A stretch of DNA of 48,143 nt from a virus. The translations under genes and the position numbers were made by a program. Positions 39,058-47,093 of this stretch are shown here, in pieces. The notes under the pieces were generated by a model, which was not told the DNA's origin, did not search any database, and saw nothing but the letters and a program-made list of their open reading frames with translations. The DNA lies in the IMG/VR virus record IMGVR_UViG_3300022853_000902, positions 1-48,143 of that record. One strand, given 5' to 3'. Numbering within the stretch: the first letter of the stretch is position 1; the number at the start of each line of letters is the position of its first letter.

Positions 39058-39779
39058 CTCAGTTTAGGTGGATGCCCTTTTTTGTCTATTTTGAATCCAA
39101 ACTTTGCCGCTTGACGTTGTGTTTCGCCTGGCTTTACATCTGCGGTTGTGTTCTGTTTAGTAATGATTCCAACACCTTCTTGTTTTGTTTGATGTTGTTT
39201 TGTGTATGCTTCCAATTCTGATTTAACTTTACTTAACGAATCTTTGTTTGCTTGATACAGTATTCCAAAGCCACCAGCACTTTGCCATTTTTGTATGTTG
39301 ATAGGTCTATCGTCTATCAGTATGTTGGGCTGTTTGGTTTGTTTGTTTACAGCATAAGATTCTTTTCTACCAGTAATAATTATTTCCTCAGGTTGTTCAA
39401 TATTTTTACTGATCCAAACCTTTTTCCATTTTGCTGAATTCTCATTGTCTCCTCTTAATGGTGAAGAACAAATTGAAAAAGTTCCATCTGTGAAATCTTT
39501 CACCATCTTAATTAATTGATCTGTACTTGCAATTTTTGGTAAAGTTTCAAAAAAGTTTGTGCCTGTGATTCGTTTGATCACATCTGCTTTTAAATCTTTA
39601 GTTCTGTCCGATGTAAGTTCTTTCCAGTGTTTAACACCGTACAATTTTTCAATACCACCAAAGAAGTCAGCCATAACTCCATCCATGTCTAAATATACAA
39701 TTGGTTTCGTTTCCATATCTTCATTATACAACTTTTTGTTGTATTTGTCAATATTGGAATCTAATTCCAAAATACGCAT
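39054..39779 (-). CDS. HAD-superfamily nucleotidase-like protein with phage C-terminal tail
   Basis: The 241-residue protein begins MRILELDS, then a linker, then VYLDMDGVMADFFGG (HAD motif I DxD), ICSSPLRGDNENSAKWKKVW and NILIDDRPINIQKW, which resemble 5'(3')-deoxyribonucleotidases. The last 30 residues (KPGETQRQAAKFGFKIDKKGHPPKLR in outline) form a tail found in other marine phage proteins. It may dephosphorylate nucleotides, and being in a late cluster it might be packaged. The N-terminal tag is weaker than in its neighbours. Confidence 0.68.
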   Translation of the reverse strand: MRILELDSNIDKYNKKLYNEDMETKPIVYLDMDGVMADFFGGIEKLYGVKHWKELTSDRTKDLKADVIKRITGTNFFETLPKIASTDQLIKMVKDFTDGTFSICSSPLRGDNENSAKWKKVWISKNIEQPEEIIITGRKESYAVNKQTKQPNILIDDRPINIQKWQSAGGFGILYQANKDSLSKVKSELEAYTKQHQTKQEGVGIITKQNTTADVKPGETQRQAAKFGFKIDKKGHPPKLR

Positions 39780-41662
39780 TAATTAAAACCTAAATGTGTA
39801 ACTTCTGGGTATCGTTGTTTGATTTTTCTAGCAAGTTCGTTGTGGAGTTTAACCTGTTGGTTCATGTGACCTTCTGGTTTTCCACCCGATATCATTGTAG
39901 GACCACCTGGTTCTTTGTCCACGGTGGTGTCTTGTTTTGGCGATTGTTTGTCTATGTGTTTTTTCAACCACTGAGTTGTTACACCAATAAATTCTTCCAC
40001 AGGCACAGCACTCATTTCTTCAAAATCTGCACTGTAACCCAGACCAGTTAAAAATTCTCTCATGCTGGCATTACTCATATAAGGAGTGTCCAACTCTTTA
40101 TCTTTTGCCCACGCCATTGGAAATTCATACACAGTATGCTTTTCGCCATCAAAATCTTTTTCAGTTTTAAAATAAGGAATCATATTAGCACCTTCTTTAA
40201 CTGAATCTTCAGTTGCGACTGTATCTTTCATTCTCACATTCTTAATGCCCATCTTTTCCAATTTCTCAGGCATCCTTGTGACTATGAACTTACCACCTGT
40301 GTCCTGCTCGTCAAACTCGTAGCCTGCTGTTGTCATTAAATCTTTGATAGCAAAGTTTCCATCAGATGAACCAAATCCTTCTCCATCTGGCCAGTCATCA
40401 TAATTTCGTTCTACTTCCTCTCCTGCCGCTTTTAATTCTTTTGCGTAAGCCGTGTATTCTTCTGCTGATATGAATTTTCTCATCACAGCCAGTCTCACAA
40501 GGTCCATACCTGATCCAAACGGTGCATCTTCTGAAACTGTTTCTTCATTAGTTGATTCGTTCTGTATGCCATGTGATGCCAACACCATGCTCATCGCATC
40601 TGCCAGTCCAACTTTGTCCATGTTCATCTGCTCTAGGTCTGACGTGTCACCGTGGTCATTGAACACCGCCATGTATTCTTTTGCTTTCATTGGATCAAAT
40701 CCTGCCTTGTTTAGGATGTCCTCGCTTCTGTAGTCCAGGTCTTCCTGCACCGCTGATTCTTTTTTGCTGACTTGCACTGTGAATTTATCTCCATCAAACT
40801 CTACATCTTGTCCAGAGATCAATTGATACATCTTTGCCAACAGTCTGTTGTCGTATTCAGGTTTGCCATGTCCTTTTTGAGGTTCTTTAATTTTGTTGGC
40901 TAATATTTGTACAAATGCTGTTTTGTCCACAACCATGGATCCTTCGTTGGTTGTTTGTAGTGCTTTTGCAACACTGGGGTGATCTGCTAGTCCAGGAGCA
41001 ATTTTGTTAATCACTTCAACAGCACCTGTCATGTTACCACCTTTGTATTTAGGATTGTTTAAAACCCCATACGCCATTTTAATTTCTTTATCACTAAAGC
41101 CCATGTTGTCTTCTGTTCTCAATGCTGATCTCTTGTATCCTTTTTGAATAAAATCGTTTTCACGTTCTGCTGGAATCATTATGGTTTTTCCATTTTTATG
41201 AACATACAACGACTTAACTTCAGCACCCATTCTTTTTAAGTCAGTTGCTTGTACACCGTCTTCTGTTTGAGATTTGCCTTTTTGAACTCTATCAAAATAG
41301 TGTGAACTCATGTTACCGTAGCCGTGTCTCCACGCCATCTGTCTCAAAGTCTTTTCGTCTGAATCTTTAAATCTATCTGCCAGTTCTTGATCAGTCATGT
41401 CAGCATATCTTTGTTTGCTTTTGATAACTGATGCTGGCATTCTTTCTTGAACGTTGTCTTCTGTTTTTAAATTTTTCTCAGCCCATCTATGTAATTCTTC
41501 TTTTCTTTTGGCTATTGTTGCTTGTGTTCTAGCATCACTCATTCTAGGATCTTTTTGAATGTCTTGTAGTGAAGCCATTTTGGCTTTGTAATCTTCTCTG
41601 TCTGTGGGATCAGGTTGATTTGCTATTTTAAATTCTACTAAAAATAAATCTCTTAATTTCAT
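39779..41662 (-). CDS. Large virion-type protein with a targeting-like N-terminus and repeated TED segments
   Basis: The 627-residue protein begins MKLRDLFLVEFKI, with L-V-E at 8-10 as a possible prohead protease site. Further LKTED, SQTED, LRTED and VATED segments at about residues 65, 130, 182 and 513 recall repeated cleavage or linker points. The rest is hydrophilic and helical. It has no catalytic motif I can identify. In T4 the head carries large proteins such as Alt that are processed on maturation; this one may be an internal head protein. Confidence 0.55.
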   Translation of the reverse strand: MKLRDLFLVEFKIANQPDPTDREDYKAKMASLQDIQKDPRMSDARTQATIAKRKEELHRWAEKNLKTEDNVQERMPASVIKSKQRYADMTDQELADRFKDSDEKTLRQMAWRHGYGNMSSHYFDRVQKGKSQTEDGVQATDLKRMGAEVKSLYVHKNGKTIMIPAERENDFIQKGYKRSALRTEDNMGFSDKEIKMAYGVLNNPKYKGGNMTGAVEVINKIAPGLADHPSVAKALQTTNEGSMVVDKTAFVQILANKIKEPQKGHGKPEYDNRLLAKMYQLISGQDVEFDGDKFTVQVSKKESAVQEDLDYRSEDILNKAGFDPMKAKEYMAVFNDHGDTSDLEQMNMDKVGLADAMSMVLASHGIQNESTNEETVSEDAPFGSGMDLVRLAVMRKFISAEEYTAYAKELKAAGEEVERNYDDWPDGEGFGSSDGNFAIKDLMTTAGYEFDEQDTGGKFIVTRMPEKLEKMGIKNVRMKDTVATEDSVKEGANMIPYFKTEKDFDGEKHTVYEFPMAWAKDKELDTPYMSNASMREFLTGLGYSADFEEMSAVPVEEFIGVTTQWLKKHIDKQSPKQDTTVDKEPGGPTMISGGKPEGHMNQQVKLHNELARKIKQRYPEVTHLGFN

Positions 41663-41868
41663 TTCTTTCTACCTCTAAACTGTACAGGTCCAGTCATGTA
41701 TGGTTTGGAAAACCATAATTTAAACCAATCCGGATCTCCGGGTTTTAAGCCTAGTTTTCTTTCCTTTTGCTTTAAAGCAGTAGCAGTCTGACTAATGTTT
41801 TCGCCCATGGACGGTTCATTACCCTCTGTGCCAATGCCTGCCAAACGTTTTAAATCGCTTATGTTCAT
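41659..41868 (-). CDS. Small conserved phage protein (unknown)
   Basis: The 69-residue protein starts MNISDLKRLAGIGTEG, a recurrent start of small marine phage proteins, and has LGLKPGDPDWFKLWFSKPYMTGP, also familiar from this group. A perfect late consensus TATAAATA overlaps its ATG by one base, so a transcript from that box could not carry this start codon. It must be translated from an upstream mRNA. The last residues are basic. Confidence 0.58.
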   Translation of the reverse strand: MNISDLKRLAGIGTEGNEPSMGENISQTATALKQKERKLGLKPGDPDWFKLWFSKPYMTGPVQFRGRKK

Positions 41869-41875
41869 ATTTATA
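41868..41875 (-). promoter_or_regulatory. Exact T4 late consensus (TATAAATA) overlapping a start codon
   Basis: The minus strand reads TATAAATATG, where the last A is also the first base of the ATG at 41868. It is the only perfect match to TATAAATA that I found. It probably serves the downstream genes 41662 and onward. Confidence 0.55.
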
Positions 41876-41880
41876 CTGTT

Positions 41881-42456
41881 CTAAATAGTTATAGGGTTTA
41901 GTTTGAGCCCTGTTCTCACTTGATTATACATTTCTTCTGCTGTTTTAGGGTCTATAGGCACAGCATTTATAAAAGTTCTTTTGTCTCCACGAGCGGCTAA
42001 ATCACGCATTTTTGAAGCACTCATGCCTTCAAGACCTTGTGCATCTGGATCTCTTTCACCTGCACTAACCACTTTGATTGAATCAAAGTTATATTCTTTA
42101 CCATTGTACTTGTTTAACAGTTCGTTGAATTGATTTACTCTGTCTGAACCTGCTACATATGTGATATCTGTATATCCCATTTGTTCTAATTTTTTCATTG
42201 CTTCAACCCATGTTTTCACCGACTTGTCTCCTACTTTGATCATTGGAAACATTTTTTGAGCAAAGGTTAATTTTTGTGCAAATGTTAATGGATCAGTTTT
42301 TTCATTTTGAGTATGTGTTATAAAGATATAAGGGTCGCCTATCTGTGCTTTGACAACTTCACCTATTTTTTTGTGTCCTGCTGTTGGAGGATTCATTCTG
42401 CCAAAGGCAAATACAGCAGTTTTATTTGGTGCTTCTACTATCTCGGTAATCAACAT
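41881..42456 (-). CDS. Nucleotidyltransferase (NMNAT/cytidylyltransferase-like), targeting-like N-terminus
   Basis: The 191-residue protein begins MLITEIVEAPNK, in which I-V-E|A fits a prohead protease site. VFAFGRMNPPTAGHKK holds the (T/H)xGH motif (T25-A-G-H28) of the nucleotidyltransferase fold, and GMSASKMRDLA near residue 147 is the SxSxxR-like second motif. Homologous proteins in marine T4-like phages usually start with similar tags. It would transfer an AMP or CMP group to a small phosphate substrate, and may be packaged in the head. Confidence 0.74.
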   Translation of the reverse strand: MLITEIVEAPNKTAVFAFGRMNPPTAGHKKIGEVVKAQIGDPYIFITHTQNEKTDPLTFAQKLTFAQKMFPMIKVGDKSVKTWVEAMKKLEQMGYTDITYVAGSDRVNQFNELLNKYNGKEYNFDSIKVVSAGERDPDAQGLEGMSASKMRDLAARGDKRTFINAVPIDPKTAEEMYNQVRTGLKLNPITI

Positions 42457-42458
42457 GA

Positions 42459-42764
42459 TTACTCTCCATTTTCTTTTTCAGAATCCATTATTCTCTGCAT
42501 CAGCAAAGTTTTATCTTGTGTAGTTATTTGATCTGCTATCTGTTTTGGAATCTTGTATTTTGTGCAATATTCTTTGATGCACGAATCTATCAAAGGCATA
42601 ACTGCTTCATTATCGCCTGTTTGTTTGCACTTGTTCATTGTAGGGTAATAATTTTTTCTATAAAAATCATCATCGTTAATCATGTAAAAGTACATATCAT
42701 CTAATAGATCGTAATCTAAAGTAGGTTCTTGTTCTATCTGATTGAATTCGTTCAGTCTTACCAT
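42459..42764 (-). CDS. Conserved small helical phage protein (unknown)
   Basis: The 101-residue protein begins MVRLNEFNQIEQEP and has a core LLDDMYFYMINDDDFYRKNYYPTMNK followed by a Cys-containing helix (LIDSCIKEYCTKYKIPKQIAD). It resembles a conserved hypothetical of marine T4-like phages from the same gene neighbourhood. The gene comes right after the homing endonuclease. Function unknown. Confidence 0.6.
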   Translation of the reverse strand: MVRLNEFNQIEQEPTLDYDLLDDMYFYMINDDDFYRKNYYPTMNKCKQTGDNEAVMPLIDSCIKEYCTKYKIPKQIADQITTQDKTLLMQRIMDSEKENGE

Positions 42765-42765
42765 T

Positions 42766-43380
42766 TTATGCCGCCTCCTTATAGGTGCTTAACTGTTCTA
42801 CTATAAAACCTTTATGTTTGCCTCTGTTTATGTATTTTCCCATACTTTGTTTCCAATGTAATGTATTATAGTTCCAATTCTTTTCTTTGCAGAGTGTTTT
42901 AAATTCTAGTCCGTTAACAACATATTTTTTGTTTGTGTTAGTTGTTATTTGATATGTGTATTTTTCACTTCTCATACGAGACGAAGCAGATCCGCCTTTG
43001 GCATGCCATTCATAAGACTTGCCTGTAAAGTTTTTAGCATATTGTTGACCTGCGTTGCGCTGATGTTCGATAAACGCATTGTAGTCGTATTGTCTTAATC
43101 CGTGTAAGTAATGCTTGCCGCCGTATGCATTATTATATGACATAGGATCTTTCACTACATCTTCATTAACTATTTCTTTTTCTAAATCCCATAATGCATC
43201 TGCGTTATCTGCTGTTGCAATAATTTCTTTAGTAAAGTTTTCAACGCCATACTTATTGATGGCATTTTTAATACCTATACCACTACCCATATAGGAATCA
43301 TTTACATTTTTAGTAGCGTGTCTACCAATGTAATATTTTCCATTTATATGGTTAGTTATTTTATAGATAGTATAATGCAT
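42766..43380 (-). CDS. GIY-YIG homing endonuclease, Seg-like
   Basis: The ATG at 43380 gives 204 residues. YTIYKITNHINGKYYIGRH and DSYMGSGIGIKNAINKYGVENF are the classical GIY-YIG segments, with Arg and Glu residues further on (DLEKEIVNED). The second half (SSRMRSEKYTYQ, TLHWKQSMGKYINRGKHKGF) is DNA-binding in character. It resembles T4 seg-type free-standing endonucleases. Its start overlaps the stop of the upstream head-type gene (TGATG), so it depends on that gene's transcript. Confidence 0.86.
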   Translation of the reverse strand: MHYTIYKITNHINGKYYIGRHATKNVNDSYMGSGIGIKNAINKYGVENFTKEIIATADNADALWDLEKEIVNEDVVKDPMSYNNAYGGKHYLHGLRQYDYNAFIEHQRNAGQQYAKNFTGKSYEWHAKGGSASSRMRSEKYTYQITTNTNKKYVVNGLEFKTLCKEKNWNYNTLHWKQSMGKYINRGKHKGFIVEQLSTYKEAA

Positions 43381-43967
43381 CACCAAGCTCTACAACTCCA
43401 GTATCTCGCGCCAGTACGCGGTCCTGGGTTCGCACAGTTGTGCCTTGCTCTAAATGATCTACGTCTTGCTGGATTAGATTTTTTAATTCTCATGTTAGGA
43501 TCACCAAAGTTTACTTTTTTAACATTTTTAGTTTTTGGATCACGAACATACACTTTAAACTTCTTAACATCACCCTGCATTGGTTTACCAAGTTTTACTT
43601 TACGTCCTTGATATTCTGCTTCGTCTAATGAGTCATCTTCATCAAACCACATGTCACCATATGCTTCAAAGAAATCTTCACCATTATATGTTTCTTCCAT
43701 AGGATCATTGTTACTCACTTCAACAACATAGTCTTTTAATCCTTGTTTGTTGTAAATTAACTCTAAGTCTTCAACAAAGTCATCTGATTCTTCAACATCT
43801 AGTTGTCGGTGTAACTCAACAGTTAATACATTTTGTCCATCGGTGTTTTCGTATGTGGTGTATTTTGTTTCGTCCTCCAACAAACCGATTGTGCTTAAAT
43901 TGATTGCTGTGTTGATTTCATCTTCTGTGAAAGGTGTATCTTTAATTATGTTTATATAGTGATGCAT
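43380..43967 (-). CDS. Head/virion-type protein with a conserved basic Cys tail
   Basis: The 195-residue protein has an acidic first 125 residues (DEDDSLDEAE) and a basic end: YQGRKVKLGKPMQGDVKKF, VNFGDPNMRIKKSNPARRRS, and HNCANPGPRTGARYWSCRAW. That end module is a common feature of marine T4-like phage proteins. The acid-to-base layout may allow head-to-tail contact or DNA contact. It lies just after a small virion-type gene, in a block led by a late-like promoter. Confidence 0.62.
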   Translation of the reverse strand: MHHYINIIKDTPFTEDEINTAINLSTIGLLEDETKYTTYENTDGQNVLTVELHRQLDVEESDDFVEDLELIYNKQGLKDYVVEVSNNDPMEETYNGEDFFEAYGDMWFDEDDSLDEAEYQGRKVKLGKPMQGDVKKFKVYVRDPKTKNVKKVNFGDPNMRIKKSNPARRRSFRARHNCANPGPRTGARYWSCRAW

Positions 43968-43970
43968 AGT

Positions 43971-44324
43971 TTAATGATTTAATAATATACTGTTAATTGT
44001 TCCGTCAGTGTAAGAAACACTTGCTCTTAACCACACAAAGTTTCCTGTAAAATTGTACACAAAAGCACCGTCTTTACCGGCAGTTGCACTGTCGTATAAA
44101 GCACCATCAATATCAAACCAGTCAGTAGTTGCTGGTGTTGTTGCTAGAGTACCTTGCATTTGTATTGTTCCTGCAACGCCAATAACATTGATTTGAACTG
44201 TGTGGAAACCATCGGATCTGCCGTAGTACCCATCGCCTTTAAAATTTTCACTCACAACTGTTTCAACCGTACTATCTCCCGGGTGTGTTGTTGCTGATAA
44301 TATTATTTCACTTGTTGCTGGCAT
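43971..44324 (-). CDS. Small virion structural protein (unknown)
   Basis: The 117-residue protein is beta-rich, with Gly/Thr/Ala-rich loops (GVAGTIQMQGTLATTPATTDWFDI, YNFTGNFVWLRASVSYTDGTI). The segment IQMQGTLATTP recalls small structural proteins of marine T4-like phages. No Cys. A late-like box ends 7 bases before the ATG. It is probably a decoration or neck/tail component. Confidence 0.6.
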   Translation of the reverse strand: MPATSEIILSATTHPGDSTVETVVSENFKGDGYYGRSDGFHTVQINVIGVAGTIQMQGTLATTPATTDWFDIDGALYDSATAGKDGAFVYNFTGNFVWLRASVSYTDGTINSILLNH

Positions 44325-44331
44325 ATGTGTA

Positions 44332-44339
44332 TATTTAGC
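44332..44339 (-). promoter_or_regulatory. T4-late-like box (GCTAAATA)
   Basis: The minus strand reads GGCTAAATATACACAT then ATG, with 7 bases between box and start codon. The match to TATAAATA has two changes. The structural gene downstream favours a late promoter. Confidence 0.4.
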
Positions 44340-44359
44340 CTATTGAGCGGTTTGAATGA

Positions 44360-46609
44360 TTAGGCTTGTTTTTCAAGCAGTTTAACACTGTTACCAAGAT
44401 CCAATGCCAATTTTTTATCTTTCACTGTGACCTTTACTATACCGCCGTTTTTAAGCGATCCAAACAGTAGTTCTTTTGAAAGGTCTTTCTTAATCTTGTT
44501 GTCAATTAATCTTTGCATAGGTCTTGCACCCATCTTAGCATCGTATCCGTTTTCTACTAGATAATCTATTGCTTCGTCAGTAAGTTCTAATGTTACATCT
44601 TTTTCTTTTAACTGAGTTTTTAATTCAAGCATAAATTTACCAACAATTTTGATCAGTACTTCTTTAGCAAGTTTTTTGAATACAACAGTACCATCTAATC
44701 TGTTTCTAAATTCAGGAGCAAAGTAACGTTTTATATCCTTATCATCATATGAAGAGTCTTTTACGGTGTTGAATCCCATTACATTTTTCTCATTTTGTTC
44801 AGCACCAAGGTTAGTGGTCAGAATCAGCACAATATTTTTAGCACTTGCTGTTTTACCATTATTACCTTGTATCGAACCTTCGTCCATAATTTGTAATAGT
44901 ATTTGTGAAACATCTGGATGAGCTTTTTCTATTTCATCTAATAATAATACACAGTTTGGATACTCTTGTAATTTAGTAATTAATAATCCTGCACTATCTT
45001 CAAACCCTACATATCCTGGAGGTGAGCCAATCAGTTTTGCTACTGCATGTTTTTCTTGATATTCTGACATATCAAACCTAACCATTTTTACTCCCAGTTG
45101 TTCGGATAACTGTTTAGCAGTTTCTGTTTTACCACAACCTGTCGGACCCATGAATACAAATGATCCAATAGGTTTATTGTCACGTTTTAATCCTGCTTGA
45201 GCAACCAACACTTTGTCTATTACCATGTCTATTGCCTCATCTTGACCATACACATTGGCTTTCATGTTTTTTGATAAATTAGCAAGATTACTTGATTCTT
45301 TTTCAGCAATATTTTCTATAGGCATTTTAACCAACTTGGACAATTCATACTGAATTGATTCTTCGTTTACAACCCTGTCAGTTTGTTTTTCTTTTAGATT
45401 AAATCGTGAACAAGCCAAATCAATTAAATCTATTGCTTTGTCTGGTAATTTTTTGTCTGTTTGATATTTTATACTTAATTTTACAGCAGAAGCAATTGCA
45501 TCATCTGTTATAGTTGCGTTGTGATATTCTTCATAGTATTTTTTAAGACCTTGTAATATTTCTAATGCAGTTGTTTTGTCTGGTTCGTCCACAGTTATTC
45601 TAGCAAAACGTCTCATTAATGCTCTGTCTTTTTCAAAATACTTTCTGTATTCTTCCCAAGTTGTAGAAGCAACCACTTTAAGTTCACCTTTAGTTAATAC
45701 CGGTTTTAAAAGATTAGCCAAGTCGTTAGCAGTATTTCCGCCACCACCTGCACCTGCACCTGACATGTTGTGTGCTTCATCTATAAAACAAATTGCTTTA
45801 CCTTTTTTCTTTAAACCGTTTAATACCATTTTAAATCGTTCTTCAAAATCACCACGATATTTAGAACCAGCCAACATTGCACCTATATCTAAATTATAAA
45901 CTTCGTAGCCTTTTAAAAAGTCTGGACAAGTTTCGTTAACAATATTAAATGCAAGTCCTTCAGCAATGGCAGTTTTACCAACACCAGGATCACCAACAAG
46001 TATCACATTGTTTTTCATTCTACGTCCAATAGTTAATGCTATTTGATTTAATTCGTCAATTCTTCCTATTACAGGATCAATTTTTTTCTTCTTAACTTCA
46101 GCATTAAGATTTGATGTATATTTGTTAAGTGCTTTTTTAGTTTCACTCTCATCTATTTCGTCTTCAAACATTTCTGTTATCTCGCTGTGTAGATAATCCA
46201 TAAACTTATCCTTGTCAACTTTTGCTTCAACTAGATAATAGTATGCCCAACTCTTTGTTTCACTCATTAAACTTAAGAATACATCTGTTAAATCTATGTT
46301 AGTCCTACCACTAAACAACACCTGAGTGAATGCTCTGTTGAGTACTCTTTCCACACTGATAGTTTTTTTAGGCTTGTACTTGACTGCTGTTACTTTGATA
46401 CCCTCTAATTTATGATCTAAGTAAGTTATTAAATGTGATTTTAAACTGTCTACATCAGTGCCATATCCTTTTAAGATATTATAAAATTTTTCATCTTCAC
46501 ACATGGCGAACAACATATGTTCAAGAGTAACATATTCATGTTTGTGAGTTTTAGATAACTTTACTGCTCTATCGAATACACTTTGTAAAGCACTACTAGG
46601 TTCAACCAT
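44360..46609 (-). CDS. clpA: ClpA-like AAA+ unfoldase with two ATPase domains
   Basis: The 749-residue protein has a Clp N-domain (residues 1-150), Walker A1 GDPGVGKT at 206-213, Walker B1 CFIDEAH, Walker A2 GPTGCGKT at 488-495 and Walker B2 LLLDEIE. It lacks the middle coiled coil of ClpB, and carries MGF at 611-613, the place of the IGL ClpP-docking loop of E. coli ClpA. With the phage ClpP it could form a complete ClpAP protease. It is preceded by peptide deformylase and DnaJ genes in one early operon. Confidence 0.92.
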   Translation of the reverse strand: MVEPSSALQSVFDRAVKLSKTHKHEYVTLEHMLFAMCEDEKFYNILKGYGTDVDSLKSHLITYLDHKLEGIKVTAVKYKPKKTISVERVLNRAFTQVLFSGRTNIDLTDVFLSLMSETKSWAYYYLVEAKVDKDKFMDYLHSEITEMFEDEIDESETKKALNKYTSNLNAEVKKKKIDPVIGRIDELNQIALTIGRRMKNNVILVGDPGVGKTAIAEGLAFNIVNETCPDFLKGYEVYNLDIGAMLAGSKYRGDFEERFKMVLNGLKKKGKAICFIDEAHNMSGAGAGGGGNTANDLANLLKPVLTKGELKVVASTTWEEYRKYFEKDRALMRRFARITVDEPDKTTALEILQGLKKYYEEYHNATITDDAIASAVKLSIKYQTDKKLPDKAIDLIDLACSRFNLKEKQTDRVVNEESIQYELSKLVKMPIENIAEKESSNLANLSKNMKANVYGQDEAIDMVIDKVLVAQAGLKRDNKPIGSFVFMGPTGCGKTETAKQLSEQLGVKMVRFDMSEYQEKHAVAKLIGSPPGYVGFEDSAGLLITKLQEYPNCVLLLDEIEKAHPDVSQILLQIMDEGSIQGNNGKTASAKNIVLILTTNLGAEQNEKNVMGFNTVKDSSYDDKDIKRYFAPEFRNRLDGTVVFKKLAKEVLIKIVGKFMLELKTQLKEKDVTLELTDEAIDYLVENGYDAKMGARPMQRLIDNKIKKDLSKELLFGSLKNGGIVKVTVKDKKLALDLGNSVKLLEKQA

Positions 46610-47093
46610 TAATAAATCCTTTTAATATTTTTTCTTGTTTCTTTTTTGCCATATCCAAACGCATTTTTGAAACTCTTTGATCAAACGTAATGCCTTGAAG
46701 ATGATCGTATTCATGTAAGAAAACTCTTGCATGAAAACCTTCTAACTTAATTATACATTCTTTTTGTTGTGTGTCAAGATATTTTACTCCCACTATGTCT
46801 GGTCTTTTAACTTTCATAAACAGTCCAGGAAAACTTAAACAACCTTCCATCATTTCCACTTGATTTGTACTTACTTCAGTTATCAAAGGATTAATAATGG
46901 ACATAGGTTTATCTTCACCCATAATAAAAATTTGTGCATCTATGCCTACTTGGTTTGCGGCTAGTCCTACACCTTCGTATTTTTTCATTATATCAAACAT
47001 TTCAGCAGATATTTTTTCAGCATCCATTTTTGTAAAATCAAAGTCGTTAACTTTTTTTTCTAAAAAATCGTCTGGTGCTTTAATTAATTTCAT
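46602..47093 (-). CDS. def: Peptide deformylase
   Basis: The 163-residue protein has all three motifs: GVGLAANQ at 41-48, EGCLSFPG at 83-90 and HEYDH at 127-131, with zinc or iron ligands C85, H127 and H131 and Glu128. It removes the formyl group from new proteins. Marine phages often carry it; it acts on phage or host proteins. Overlaps with DnaJ (14 bases) and ClpA (8 bases) genes show one operon. Confidence 0.93.
   Translation of the reverse strand: MKLIKAPDDFLEKKVNDFDFTKMDAEKISAEMFDIMKKYEGVGLAANQVGIDAQIFIMGEDKPMSIINPLITEVSTNQVEMMEGCLSFPGLFMKVKRPDIVGVKYLDTQQKECIIKLEGFHARVFLHEYDHLQGITFDQRVSKMRLDMAKKKQEKILKGFING

Noticed and set aside
45576-45899. A 107-residue plus-strand frame within clpA
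   Set aside because: It is opposite the first ATPase domain of ClpA; its composition follows the antisense of conserved codons.
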